Assembly (NCBI RefSeq): GCF_014280035.1
Contig: NZ_CP047957.1
Span: forward strand, 310,001 to 374,000
DNA length: 64,000 bases
From: Synechococcus sp. A18-25c
Lineage (GTDB): Bacteria > Cyanobacteriota > Cyanobacteriia > PCC-6307 > Cyanobiaceae
Direction: 5' to 3'
In this document: piece by piece, positions 36,633 to 44,952 of the stretch
Layout of the letters: each line of letters begins with the position of its first letter
Position numbering within the stretch: position 1 is the first letter of the stretch
The notes under the pieces: model-generated
Seen by the model: the letters and a program-made list of their open reading frames with translations, nothing else
Databases searched by the model: none
What the model was told of the DNA's origin: nothing
Translations under genes and position numbers: made by a program

Positions 36633-38531
36633 ATGGCAGTTGGAGGGAGATGCCTGGTGGATCAAGAGGAGATCATGCAGCAGCTGCAAGCTGCAGCTGC
36701 ATTACATAACCAGGGAGAGCTGGATCGGGCGGAAGCGATCTATCGGCAAATATTAGCTATCGATGTAAATAATTTTTATGTTCTTAATTTCTATGGTTGT
36801 ATCTGTCGCGAGAGGAAGCGGTATCAAGAAGGAATTTATCTATTGAGCAGAGCAGTGTCACTGCAGCCTGGTAATCCAGATTCCGTTTACAACCTAGGGA
36901 ATGTCTTTAAGGATACTGAGCGATGGGATGAGGCGATCTCTTGCTATGAAAAGGCTCTTTGTTTGAGAGCAGAGTTTCCAGAGGTCTTGAATAACCTTGG
37001 TATCTGCCTAAAGGAGGCTGAGCGCTATGAGTACTCAGGAAAAGTCTTGACGCGAGCAGTCTCAATCCAGCCAGGTTTCTCAGGGGCTTGGTTAAATCTA
37101 GGCAATACGTTTAAAGCTCAAAAAAAGTACAAGGAAGCTGTCGCAAGTTATCGGAAGGCGATCGAAGTAAAGCCTGATTATGCGGAAGCTTATTTAGCTC
37201 TTGGTTTAGTGTTGCAGGATGGTGTAGATATGGAGCAAGCGGTTACGTGTTATCAGAAGGCTATCGCATTGAAGCCTGATTTTGCGGATCCTTATTTTGC
37301 CCTTGGTTTGGTGTTGAAGGAAGAAGGAGATGTAGAGGGAGCGATCAAATGTTATCGGAAAGCTATTAGGGTGAAGCCCGATTTTGCAGATGCATATTTA
37401 AATCTTGGTGGCGTCTATCAGGAAAATGGAGAGGCTGAGGCGGCTGCAGATGCTTTTGCTGAGCACTATCGCCTTAAGCCAATTGCGCAGAGTTTCTCCC
37501 TCGCATCTGCAGCCGCTTTGCAGTCTCTTAGTGCTTCAGCTGAGTTAGTAGTGCCTGAGTGCGCAGAATTCATTCCTTCTTGTATTTCGGATGCGATTCC
37601 ATTCGGGAATCACCTGATGTATGTGCACATACCCAAGGCAGGAGGTGTTCGGTTCTCGAATCCGATTTTTGAGTGTATTAAAGAGATGTTCTTCAGGGGA
37701 GGGTGGGAAAAGTATCAAGATCTCACTGTTAGTGCATTTGGGCGGCATGAGTTTGCCGCGATGGCAAGTCATCGTATTGATTCTGCTCCGATGCGAGATG
37801 GAATTATTGCTGCTTTTTCTTCATATGATCTTCCTTCCCTGGACTTTTCATTCCTTACCTCTCATGGAGTCTCTTCTCGTGAGCTCTCGCTTGCGATGAG
37901 GGATCAGTTTGATGTGCAGCCGATTCGCCTTGCGACTTGGAGAGATCCTTGGGAGCGTTTGAAATCAGCTCTGCACTACTGGTATCGGACCTCTGGAGGT
38001 GATCTTGACGTTGTTAAGGCTAAGATTGATCAAAAGGATCCTTTTCTTGACAATGCAATCTGTCGGGGGTGCTTTAGTAACTTCTCATCTCAGCTGTCGC
38101 CTGATGAGCTGCATGATGCCCAGATCGATTATCTGATTGATATCGGAGACTTCTCTGTGATGAATCAGGTCATGAGCTCTTTTCTATCCAGGTGCCGTCT
38201 TCCAAATATTGTCGTCAATAAAAAGGTAAATGTTACATCTGATGATAAGAGGATGGATGCTGACGTCGCTGATTCTCTGGCCGATCAGTGTGTAGAGGCG
38301 GGATTTATTTCTCTTGACTGTGCTCCTGAGATTGAGCAGATGGTTTCCAGGGGGCTGCCAGCGGAGCTTGATCTCAAGATTGATGCTTCTTCCACGTCTT
38401 TGCATCCTCTAACATTTGTGGTCAATTCAGTGACTGATGTGAAGACTTCTGGCGTTACTCATCTTCTGCCTACGAATTATTTGATCACTGGACAGGGTCA
38501 GGAGTTTTTGCAGAAGACTTTTGCTAAGTGA
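36633..38531 (+). CDS. TPR-repeat protein with C-terminal sulfotransferase-like domain (copy 1)
   Basis: A 632-residue protein. Residues about 15-285 contain roughly seven or eight TPR units (for example [20 protein letters not shown]). The C-terminal domain starts with [14 protein letters not shown] near residue 330, a PAPS 5'-phosphosulfate loop-like motif, and continues with [20 protein letters not shown] near residue 430, a 3'-phosphate-binding R/S pattern. The protein probably transfers sulfate to a carbohydrate or protein recognised through the TPRs; this is inferred. An internal ATG at 36675, just after GAGGAG, is an alternative start. Base composition is much more AT-rich than the flanking core genes. 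Confidence 0.8.
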   Translation: MAVGGRCLVDQEEIMQQLQAAAALHNQGELDRAEAIYRQILAIDVNNFYVLNFYGCICRERKRYQEGIYLLSRAVSLQPGNPDSVYNLGNVFKDTERWDEAISCYEKALCLRAEFPEVLNNLGICLKEAERYEYSGKVLTRAVSIQPGFSGAWLNLGNTFKAQKKYKEAVASYRKAIEVKPDYAEAYLALGLVLQDGVDMEQAVTCYQKAIALKPDFADPYFALGLVLKEEGDVEGAIKCYRKAIRVKPDFADAYLNLGGVYQENGEAEAAADAFAEHYRLKPIAQSFSLASAAALQSLSASAELVVPECAEFIPSCISDAIPFGNHLMYVHIPKAGGVRFSNPIFECIKEMFFRGGWEKYQDLTVSAFGRHEFAAMASHRIDSAPMRDGIIAAFSSYDLPSLDFSFLTSHGVSSRELSLAMRDQFDVQPIRLATWRDPWERLKSALHYWYRTSGGDLDVVKAKIDQKDPFLDNAICRGCFSNFSSQLSPDELHDAQIDYLIDIGDFSVMNQVMSSFLSRCRLPNIVVNKKVNVTSDDKRMDADVADSLADQCVEAGFISLDCAPEIEQMVSRGLPAELDLKIDASSTSLHPLTFVVNSVTDVKTSGVTHLLPTNYLITGQGQEFLQKTFAK

Positions 38532-38574
38532 GCAATTAGCTGCCATAAGCCTAAACCAAGCCAGTTTGGGGGGT

Positions 38575-38846
38575 ATGGAGGCATTACCACTGAGTTTCTT
38601 CTGCCGTCCAGCAGAAGTTGTTGGACCTGAGTTTGTGGGCTGTCGGCTGGTGAAACGCCAAGCGGATGGAAGTTTGCTGTGGGGTGTGATTGTGGAAACC
38701 GAGGCGTATTCCCAGGACGACCCCGCTTGCCACGGCTACCGCCGCCGCTCACCGCAAAACGAAACCCTTTTGGTGAGCCAGGGCGTTTTTATGTCTATGT
38801 CAGCTATGGCATCCACCACTGCGTGAATGTGGTCACCGATCGCTGA
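38575..38846 (+). pseudogene. 5' fragment 2 of DNA-3-methyladenine glycosylase gene
   Basis: From ATG 38575 ([17 protein letters not shown]) the translation tracks the intact glycosylase through [20 protein letters not shown] and NETL. A missing T in the TTTT run near 38770 then shifts the frame. Correcting for it, homology continues through [18 protein letters not shown] and ends abruptly at a TGA (38844-38846). Everything 3' of codon about 90 is absent. Beyond this point the sequence becomes the integrase element, so this looks like a left junction inside the target gene. Confidence 0.85.
38802..38833 (+). repeat. 32-base direct repeat, candidate attachment site (left)
   Basis: Starting AGCTATGGCATCC and ending GAATGTGGT, these 32 bases are identical to 43486-43517 in the intact glycosylase, while flanking coding sequence differs every few bases. 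The repeat lies at the very end of the broken glycosylase copy, about 210 bases from the integrase start, where an attL would be expected. Conservation through gene homology alone cannot be excluded. Confidence 0.5.
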
Positions 38847-39042
38847 GAAATAAGGCTGGGCGTGGGTTGGAGTTTGAGGTGTTGCAGAAATAAGCCAGAA
38901 ACAAAGCCGCAAACGGGGAAAGACGAGGAGTGGCAGCTGAGGGGGAAGCAGAGGAGCTACGGATGGCTACGGCAGTGGCGGGTGGGATTGGCTTGTGATG
39001 TGAATCGGCTCTAGCCCGCAGGGAAGCCAGGTCCAGAAGCGA
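38847..39042. other. Non-coding left end of the integrase element
   Basis: About 200 bases with no ORF of note. At 38891-38908 there is TAAGCCAGAAACAAAGCC, one base different from 43228-43245 between the second sulfotransferase and the glycosylase, and close to 38546-38562 after the first. The integrase promoter presumably lies here. Confidence 0.4.
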
Positions 39043-40164
39043 GTGAGCGGGGGAGTTGTGATGCGGAGACCACCGTCATTGCGCAATAACAACGGTGCGG
39101 TGCAGGTCAGGGTGCGCCTGGGAGGGAGAGATCACTTCATCAACCGCTTGGGCAGGTGGGATGACCCTGTGGCTGTTGCGAGGGCACAGGCACTGACCGC
39201 CAGGATCTGGAGTGATGCCACCGCTGGAAGCCTGGATCTGAGCCTGAAGAGCTATCGGGACTCAGTGATGAGTGCATCAGGTGAGGAGATGGCTGCTGAG
39301 TTGCCTTTGGAGGAGGTGCTGAGAGTCAAAGCAGAGCGGACTCGGCAAGCGGTAGTGATCCATGCCCATCGGACGCTGTTGAGGTTTGGAGCACCGCTGA
39401 GGACTGCTGCTGAGGTGCAGGGATTTGCCGACTGGATGCGGGACGAGGGATTAAGCCTGCGGACAATTGCAGGGGTGCTGGGTCACTGCAGAAGTTGCAG
39501 CGGCAGCCAGAGGTATCTGTTTGAAGCCGTGCTCAAGAAAAGATTGCCGAAGCGATCAGTGCATTCCGATGTGCTCAGCACCGAGGAGATCCAAGTCGTG
39601 CTGATGGATCTGCAGAGCAAGGAGCCATGGTTTTATCCATTGTTTCTGCTGTGGCTGAGCACGGGATTGAGAAACGGAGAGATCAGAGGACTGACCTGGG
39701 ACTGCATCAGGTGGGACGAGGGTGAGTTGCTGGTGTGTAAGACCCTGAGGCGAGACGGATTCAAGACGGGGCAACACAGCTGGGCACCCACCAAGACAGG
39801 AAAGGAGAGGGTGGTGCCGCTGCCTGTGCAGGTGCTGGAGGTGTTGAAGAAGCATCAGATCGCAATGAAGGAGCTGATTCTTGATCACCCCAACGCTTTG
39901 GTGTTTGTGACGCCAAGCAGTCATGGCGTTGTTTACGACCAACTGCTGGGGAGGGTGTGGAAGCGGAGCCAGAAGCGATGTGGATTGCAGCCCAGGCGTC
40001 TTTACAGCCAACGGCACAGTTTCTTGAGTCATGCGTTGGCGATGGGGAATTCACCAGCGGACCTGGCAGCAGCGGCTGGACATTCCACCAAGGTGCTACT
40101 GGAGACTTATGCGAAACCAACAGGCAGGTTGAGGCTGCCCCAGTGGCAGAGGGCTGTTGGATGA
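39043..40164 (+). CDS. Tyrosine recombinase/integrase
   Basis: A 373-residue protein from GTG 39043 (ATG 39061 is an alternative). The catalytic domain shows box I LSTGLRNGEIRGLTWDCI (Arg), TKTGKERVVPL (Lys), box II RRLYSQRHSFLSHALAMG (Arg, with Tyr in place of the first His of HxxR), and AAGHSTKVLLETYAKP (His and nucleophile Tyr). An N-terminal core-binding region precedes it. Integrases of this family recombine attP and attB sites. Its position just inside a truncated target gene is typical of integrative elements. The stop overlaps the next ATG (ATGA). Confidence 0.92.
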   Translation: MSGGVVMRRPPSLRNNNGAVQVRVRLGGRDHFINRLGRWDDPVAVARAQALTARIWSDATAGSLDLSLKSYRDSVMSASGEEMAAELPLEEVLRVKAERTRQAVVIHAHRTLLRFGAPLRTAAEVQGFADWMRDEGLSLRTIAGVLGHCRSCSGSQRYLFEAVLKKRLPKRSVHSDVLSTEEIQVVLMDLQSKEPWFYPLFLLWLSTGLRNGEIRGLTWDCIRWDEGELLVCKTLRRDGFKTGQHSWAPTKTGKERVVPLPVQVLEVLKKHQIAMKELILDHPNALVFVTPSSHGVVYDQLLGRVWKRSQKRCGLQPRRLYSQRHSFLSHALAMGNSPADLAAAAGHSTKVLLETYAKPTGRLRLPQWQRAVG

Positions 40165-40343
40165 GGGAGGAGAAGAGAAAGGAGATGTATCGCTGCGGTT
40201 ATTGCGGGCAGTTGGTGGGTTGCAGTGAGCAAGACGAGATCGGAATGTATTCAATGAAGATATTGAGAAGTCACGAGAGAAGTTGCACTAACAATTCTCG
40301 ACCAAACTTATTTAAAGATGATATAATCAATTGTCGTAAATGA
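40161..40343 (+). CDS. Small zinc-ribbon-like protein
   Basis: A 60-residue protein from ATG 40161 with CGYCGQLVGC and a later HERSC, giving a possible C2HC zinc site. The N-terminus is highly charged (MREEKRKEMYR). It overlaps the integrase stop by four bases and the next gene start by four bases, so the three genes form one coupled operon. The function is unknown; a directionality or DNA-binding role for the integrase is possible but unsupported beyond position. Confidence 0.6.
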   Translation: MREEKRKEMYRCGYCGQLVGCSEQDEIGMYSMKILRSHERSCTNNSRPNLFKDDIINCRK

Positions 40344-40777
40344 TATCTAGTATGGAATTAAGTGATTGGATGAATCGTCTTTGTGGTCGCCTTGGAAAGA
40401 TCCAAGAAGCTTCATCTTGCTATCGCTTTCGTTGTCCCTATTGCGGCGATAGTCAGAAGAGCCATGCGAAGGCAAGAGGGCATGTGGTGGAGAAGTGGGG
40501 CAAGCAATTCTTTAAGTGCCACAACTGCGGAATCTCGAAGACTTTTGATCAATTCTTGAAGGATCTAGATGCTGATCTGTATGCCGAGTATGTCAACCAG
40601 GAATGCCCTGAGAGGCATCTAGAAGACGCTGCAACACCCCTGAAGGAGGAAGAGGGTGTGAAGCCTGCAGCCACACAGTATTTGCCCAGAGGTGGATGCA
40701 GTGATTATCAATCTTGGAGGCGATGCAAAAGATCAATGCCTGCTCATTTGCATCGAGGAGAGAAGAAAAGATTCTAG
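40340..40777 (+). CDS. Phage-like zinc-finger protein (primase zinc-domain-like)
   Basis: A 145-residue protein. YRFRCPYCGDSQKSHAKARG and then FFKCHNCGISKTFDQFLKDL form a four-Cys zinc finger, followed by DADLYAEYVNQECPE. The pattern resembles the zinc-binding N-terminal part of primase-related proteins of T4-like cyanophages, which are longer; here only that region plus a short unrelated tail remains. A cyanophage origin is inferred from memory of this pattern, not from a search. It overlaps the preceding gene by four bases. Confidence 0.65.
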   Translation: MISSMELSDWMNRLCGRLGKIQEASSCYRFRCPYCGDSQKSHAKARGHVVEKWGKQFFKCHNCGISKTFDQFLKDLDADLYAEYVNQECPERHLEDAATPLKEEEGVKPAATQYLPRGGCSDYQSWRRCKRSMPAHLHRGEKKRF

Positions 40778-40878
40778 AAATATTAGAGATCACTGATAAT
40801 TGAGCAGAAAATGACTCGAAGTTATATAGATAGAATGCGCCCTTTGAGAATTCAAGTCTTTAAGGGTGGCTTGAGGGG

Positions 40879-41259
40879 ATGCGGAAGAAGCTCTGGGGAG
40901 TCAAGATCTCTGCAGAGGATGGTTGGAGCCTAAATAGATTCAGGGTCAGTTTTGATGGAATCTTGCTCAAGATAGATGAAAAGGATCTTCTTAAGGTGAC
41001 TGTGTTTGTTGTCTCAGAGAGCTTGCTTCCGCAACTGCTGATCTGGTCCCATCAAGGCTCCATCCATTATGTCACTAACGATAAGACGATGCTAAACACA
41101 CCAACAAGCAATATTTCCTTTAGTCAAAGGGAGAAGACCTTCTTCCATCGCCTCGAGGAGGAGTTGATGAAGAGGACCAAGATGAGCAAGTCAGGTTGCT
41201 ATAAGCAGGCATTGCTGGAGTATCACGCCAGGTTGACCCAGTCAGCCGCCATTCGCTGA
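40879..41259 (+). CDS. Hypothetical protein of the integrase element
   Basis: A 126-residue protein from ATG 40879. The first half is beta-like with hydrophobic strands (LLKVTVFVVSESLLPQLLIW) and the second half is helical and charged (FHRLEEELMKRTKMS). No family is recognised. A 101-base gap separates it from the upstream operon, and the RHH-type gene starts 13 bases after its stop, suggesting co-transcription with the cargo. Base composition is AT-rich like the rest of the element. Confidence 0.6.
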   Translation: MRKKLWGVKISAEDGWSLNRFRVSFDGILLKIDEKDLLKVTVFVVSESLLPQLLIWSHQGSIHYVTNDKTMLNTPTSNISFSQREKTFFHRLEEELMKRTKMSKSGCYKQALLEYHARLTQSAAIR

Positions 41260-41271
41260 TGGAGTCCCCCC

Positions 41272-41415
41272 ATGCTGAAGATCAACAATCGAAAGATAGA
41301 AGATCAGATCAAAGAGATCCTGCAACGCACGAGTTATGCCTCTGCTGAGGAGTATCTGACCGCAAGAGTCGCTAGAGACCACCAGGCAGTGAAGCGCGGT
41401 AAGAAGTTGCAGTAA
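41272..41415 (+). CDS. 47-residue ribbon-helix-helix-like protein
   Basis: Residues 1-47 begin MLKINNRKIEDQIKEILQRT and continue SYASAEEYLTARVARDHQAV. A short N-terminal strand followed by two helices and the phrase SAEEYL resemble ribbon-helix-helix antitoxins and repressors; the basic end KRGKKLQ fits DNA binding. No toxin partner is visible next to it. It ends five bases before the TPR-sulfotransferase frame, and a truncated twin sits in the same place before copy 1, so it may control that gene. Confidence 0.65.
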   Translation: MLKINNRKIEDQIKEILQRTSYASAEEYLTARVARDHQAVKRGKKLQ

Positions 41416-41419
41416 AATA

Positions 41420-43210
41420 GTGCCAGGTGAGAGATGCCTGGTGGATCAAGAGGAGATCATGCAGCAGCTGCAGGCTGCAGTTGCATTGCATAACCAAGGT
41501 GAGCTGGATCAGGCAGAAGCGATTTATCGGCAAATACTTACTGTTGATGGGAATAACTTTTATGCATTGAGATTTTTAGGTTGCCTGCAATCTTCCAAGG
41601 GATTTTATCAATCTGCGATCTCACTTTTGCGTAAAGCAACAGTTGTCTCGTCTGAAGACTCAGAATGTTGGTTTAACTTGGGTAATGCTTATAAAGGGGC
41701 GACTCAGCTTGAGGAAGCAATAGTTTCATATCGCTCAGCAGAAGAGCATGGATCGACCAACCCTCAGATTTTTAATAACTGGGGGCGGTGCTTGCAGGAT
41801 TTGTCTAGGCAAGGAGAATCAATTCCGATTTTAGAAAAGGCTGTTGGGATCGATAGTGATTGCTTTGGGGCTTGGTTTGCGCTTGGAAATAGCTGGAGGG
41901 ATGTCGGTGACATTTCACGAGCTGTTTTTTGTTATTTGAAATCAATCGATGCATCTCCATCATTTGTAGAGGCATATTTGAATCTGGGAATTTTATTGAA
42001 GGAAGAGGGAGAAGTGGAGGAAGCGATCGCAAGTTATCGGAAGGCGATTGAAGTGAAGCCTGATTTTGCGGATGCGTATTTGAATCTCGGTTATGCGTTG
42101 AAGGAAAAGGAAGAGGTTGAGGCGGCTACAGATGCTTTCTCTGAGCACTACCGCCTTAAGCCGATTGCGCAGAGTTTCTCTTTCCCTCCTGCTGTCGCTT
42201 CCCAGCCTCTGAATATTGCATCTGAGGTGAAGGTGCCTGAGGGCGCAGAATTCATTCCTTCTTATGTTTCAGATGCGGTCCCTTTCGGGATGCATTTGAT
42301 GTATGTCCATATTCCCAAGGCTGGGGGTGTCCGCTTCTCGAGTCCGATTTTTGGGTGTATTCAAGCGATGCTCCTGAAGGGGGGATTGGAGAAGTTTCGA
42401 GATCTTTTCGCTAGTGCTTTTGGGTGCCAAGGGTTTGCCGCGCTGGCAAGTGATCGGATTGACTCTGCTCCGATGCGAGATGGGATTGTGGCTGCTTTTT
42501 CTTCATACGATTTTCCTACGCTGGACTTTTCATTCCTCACCCCTCATCGGGTCTCTTCTCGTGAGCTTTCGCTTGCGATGAGAGATCAGTTTGACGTGCA
42601 ACCGATTCGCCTTGCGACTTGGAGAGATCCTCGGAAGCGTTTGAAATCAGCTCTGGATTATCTGTATCGGACGTCTGAGGGTGATTTAGATCTTGTCAGG
42701 GAAAAGATTGATCAGAAGGATCCTTTCCTCGATAATGCGATTTATCGCGGGTGCTTTAGTGACTTCTCTCCTCAGGTGTCACCTGATGAGCAGCGTGATG
42801 CCCAGCTCGACTATCTGATTGACATCGGAGACTTCTCGGTGATGAATCAGATTATGAGCTCTTTCCTTTCAAGATGTCGTCTTCCAAATATTGTCGTTAA
42901 TAAAAAGGTCAATGTCACATCCGCTGATAAGAGGATGGATGCTGGTATTGCTGCTTGCTTTATGGAGCAGTGTGTGGAGGCTGGATTTATTTCTCTCGAC
43001 TGTGCTTCTGAGATTGAGCAGTTTGTTTCTAAGGGGCTGCCAGCCGAGTTTGATCTGGAGGTCGATCCTTCTTCCACGTCTTTGCATCCCCTCTCGTTTG
43101 TTGTGAATGCTGCGACTGAGGTGAAGACTTCGCTGAATAATTGCCTTCTCTCTACGGAGTATTTGTTGACTGAGGAAGGTCAGGAGTTTTTGCGGAAGAC
43201 CTTTGCTTAG
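41420..43210 (+). CDS. TPR-repeat protein with C-terminal sulfotransferase-like domain (copy 2)
   Basis: A 596-residue paralogue of the 36633 gene. Residues about 14-250 contain six to seven TPRs. [20 protein letters not shown] starts the sulfotransferase-like domain near residue 293, and LATWRDPRKRLKSALDYLYR follows near residue 395. It differs from copy 1 mainly in TPRs 2-5 and is 36 residues shorter, close to one repeat unit. GTG 41420 opens the frame; ATG 41459 after AGGAG is an equally good start. The probable product is a Golgi-type-like sulfotransferase acting on surface glycans or protein; the acceptor is unknown. Confidence 0.8.
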   Translation: MPGERCLVDQEEIMQQLQAAVALHNQGELDQAEAIYRQILTVDGNNFYALRFLGCLQSSKGFYQSAISLLRKATVVSSEDSECWFNLGNAYKGATQLEEAIVSYRSAEEHGSTNPQIFNNWGRCLQDLSRQGESIPILEKAVGIDSDCFGAWFALGNSWRDVGDISRAVFCYLKSIDASPSFVEAYLNLGILLKEEGEVEEAIASYRKAIEVKPDFADAYLNLGYALKEKEEVEAATDAFSEHYRLKPIAQSFSFPPAVASQPLNIASEVKVPEGAEFIPSYVSDAVPFGMHLMYVHIPKAGGVRFSSPIFGCIQAMLLKGGLEKFRDLFASAFGCQGFAALASDRIDSAPMRDGIVAAFSSYDFPTLDFSFLTPHRVSSRELSLAMRDQFDVQPIRLATWRDPRKRLKSALDYLYRTSEGDLDLVREKIDQKDPFLDNAIYRGCFSDFSPQVSPDEQRDAQLDYLIDIGDFSVMNQIMSSFLSRCRLPNIVVNKKVNVTSADKRMDAGIAACFMEQCVEAGFISLDCASEIEQFVSKGLPAEFDLEVDPSSTSLHPLSFVVNAATEVKTSLNNCLLSTEYLLTEEGQEFLRKTFA

Positions 43211-43257
43211 TGAGGAATCTGCTGCCATAAGCCAGAAACCAAGCCAGTTTGGGAGGT

Positions 43258-43854
43258 ATGGAGGCACTACCGCTGAGTTTCTTCTGCCGCCCTGCTGAGC
43301 TGGTGGGACCAGACCTGGTGGGTTGCAGGTTGGTGAAACGCCAAGAGGACGGCAGCTTGCTTTGGGGCGTGGTGGTGGAAACGGAGGCGTATTCCCAGGA
43401 CGATCCCGCTTGTCACGGTTATCGCCGTCGCTCCCCCAGCAACGAAACGCTGTTTGGTGAGCCTGGACGGTTTTATGTGTATGTGAGCTATGGCATCCAC
43501 CACTGCGTGAATGTGGTGACGGATCGCGCTGAATGGGCGAACGGCGTGTTGCTGCGTGCGGTGGCGCTCCCGGATGAACCCGAACGGGTGGCTGCTGGCC
43601 CGGGTCTGCTGGCGCGCCGTTTTGGCATCGATCGCCAGCGTGATGCCTGCTCAGTCTGTGATGAACATGGCCTGTGGCTGGCGCCGCGCTCCGCCGGATT
43701 GATCGATCCAGTGTTGATCACCACCACCCGCATTGGCATTTCCCAGGGGCAAGAGCTGCCTTGGCGCTGGTATCTGCAGGCCAGCCGCAGTGTGAGCAAG
43801 CGCGCGCGCGGCGATCGCTCCCCCAAGCCGGTTGATGCCATTCGACCTGGTTGA
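43258..43854 (+). CDS. DNA-3-methyladenine glycosylase (AAG/MPG family)
   Basis: A 198-residue protein. [20 protein letters not shown] leads to [20 protein letters not shown] with the conserved active-site Glu and His; then [20 protein letters not shown], the family's DNA-reading core, and the C-terminal [13 protein letters not shown]. It excises alkylated and deaminated purines in base excision repair. ATG 43258 is preferred; a TTG at 43249 is in frame. Two truncated copies of its 5' half lie upstream, and the 32-base candidate attachment site is codons 77-87. Confidence 0.92.
   Translation: MEALPLSFFCRPAELVGPDLVGCRLVKRQEDGSLLWGVVVETEAYSQDDPACHGYRRRSPSNETLFGEPGRFYVYVSYGIHHCVNVVTDRAEWANGVLLRAVALPDEPERVAAGPGLLARRFGIDRQRDACSVCDEHGLWLAPRSAGLIDPVLITTTRIGISQGQELPWRWYLQASRSVSKRARGDRSPKPVDAIRPG
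43486..43517 (+). repeat. 32-base direct repeat, candidate attachment site (right)
   Basis: Identical to 38802-38833. It encodes part of the glycosylase core ([11 protein letters not shown]), so an element recombining here and carrying its own copy of everything upstream would leave the gene functional. Confidence 0.5.
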
Positions 43855-43911
43855 GCTGTGGGCGGATGCACGGTGTGCCTCTACGGTGATGGATAGTGAT
43901 CGGCCGCCCAG

Positions 43912-44952
43912 TTGAGCGCCTGGACCCACCGTCACATCCTTGATCTTGCGGACTTTTCCCGCGAGGACTTCACCATGGTGCTGGAGCTGGCTCATCGCTT
44001 CAGCTCGATGCCAGCGACGGGCGCCCGGAGGCTGCCGGCCCTGCAGGGACGTCTCGTAGCCACATTGTTTTTCGAGCCCAGCACCCGCACGCGTAGCAGC
44101 TTTGAATTAGCCGCCAAGAGGCTTTCGGCGGATGTCTCCACGTTTTCGCCGTCCAGCAGTTCACTAAGCAAGGGTGAGTCGCTGCTGGACACTGCTCGCA
44201 CCTACGTGGCGATGGGTGCGGATGTGCTCGTGGTGCGGCATCGCTGCACGGGTGTTCCCCGTCAGCTGGCTGAAGCGTTAGAGCGCACTGGTGAACGCAC
44301 GGTGGTGCTCAATGCCGGTGATGGTCTGCACAGCCACCCCAGCCAGGGTCTTCTGGACCTCTACACACTCGCTCATTACTTCGATCCGAACAATCCTTTG
44401 CCCGAGGCCCTGCGGGGACGTCGCATCGTGATCGTGGGTGATGTACTCCACTCCCGTGTAGCGCGTTCCAATCTCTGGGCGCTCACCGCTTGTGGCGCGG
44501 ATGTTGTGCTTTGCGGTCCCCCCAGTCTGGTGCCGGAGGCGTTCGCTCATTTTCTCGATGCTCCACCACCGGGTCAGCGGCAAGATCCGGTGTCGCAACG
44601 CGGTTCGCTCACGCTCAGCCGGGATCTCGATGCCGCTTTGGAGGGAGCAGATGCCGTAATGACATTGCGCTTGCAGAAAGAACGCATGCGCCAGAACATG
44701 CTCACCGATCTCGATCGTTACCACCGCGATTACGGACTCAGCCATGAACGGCTAAGGCGGAATCGATGCAGCATCCCAGTGCTGCACCCAGGGCCTGTGA
44801 ATCGGGGCATCGAGATGAGCGGCGCTCTGCTCGACGACCTGAACGCCAATCTTGTGGAACGCCAGGTGACCAACGGCATCCCGATCCGCATGGCCCTCCT
44901 CTACTGGATGGCGGCAGCTGAATCCGCATTGGATCCGCCGTCGTTGGTTTGA
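43912..44952 (+). CDS. pyrB: Aspartate carbamoyltransferase catalytic subunit
   Basis: A 346-residue protein from TTG 43912. It carries the carbamoyl-phosphate-binding [19 protein letters not shown], the loop [37 protein letters not shown] and [14 protein letters not shown]; the C-terminal [14 protein letters not shown] completes the fold. It condenses carbamoyl phosphate and aspartate in pyrimidine synthesis. No ATG near the conserved N-terminus is in frame, so TTG is chosen. Its 3' end overlaps the NDH-2 gene tail to tail by 52 bases. Confidence 0.95.
   Translation: MSAWTHRHILDLADFSREDFTMVLELAHRFSSMPATGARRLPALQGRLVATLFFEPSTRTRSSFELAAKRLSADVSTFSPSSSSLSKGESLLDTARTYVAMGADVLVVRHRCTGVPRQLAEALERTGERTVVLNAGDGLHSHPSQGLLDLYTLAHYFDPNNPLPEALRGRRIVIVGDVLHSRVARSNLWALTACGADVVLCGPPSLVPEAFAHFLDAPPPGQRQDPVSQRGSLTLSRDLDAALEGADAVMTLRLQKERMRQNMLTDLDRYHRDYGLSHERLRRNRCSIPVLHPGPVNRGIEMSGALLDDLNANLVERQVTNGIPIRMALLYWMAAAESALDPPSLV

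Larger units (their letters stand above)
36530..38833 (+). repeat. Large direct repeat, unit 1
   Basis: From the RHH fragment through the TPR-sulfotransferase to the glycosylase 5' fragment, this segment matches 41313-43517 in order and orientation. Identity is very high at both ends and through the sulfotransferase domain, but lower in the TPR section, where unit 1 is about one TPR longer. The repeat shows that the whole cassette was duplicated or inserted twice. Confidence 0.85.
38802..43517 (+). mobile_element. Putative integrative element inserted in the methyladenine glycosylase gene
   Basis: Bounded by the two 32-base repeats. Contents in order: integrase, a Zn-ribbon protein, a phage-like Zn-finger protein, an unknown protein, the RHH-type protein, a TPR-sulfotransferase, and a fresh glycosylase 5' end that completes the host gene. 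The left boundary truncates an older glycosylase copy. The boundaries and gene order are seen in the sequence; integration into and regeneration of the glycosylase gene is inference. Confidence 0.55.
41313..43517 (+). repeat. Large direct repeat, unit 2
   Basis: Second copy of the RHH end, TPR-sulfotransferase and glycosylase 5' cassette (unit 1 at 36530-38833). This copy is intact: full-length RHH gene upstream and uninterrupted glycosylase downstream. The unit-1 left edge falls in the middle of the RHH gene. Confidence 0.85.
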
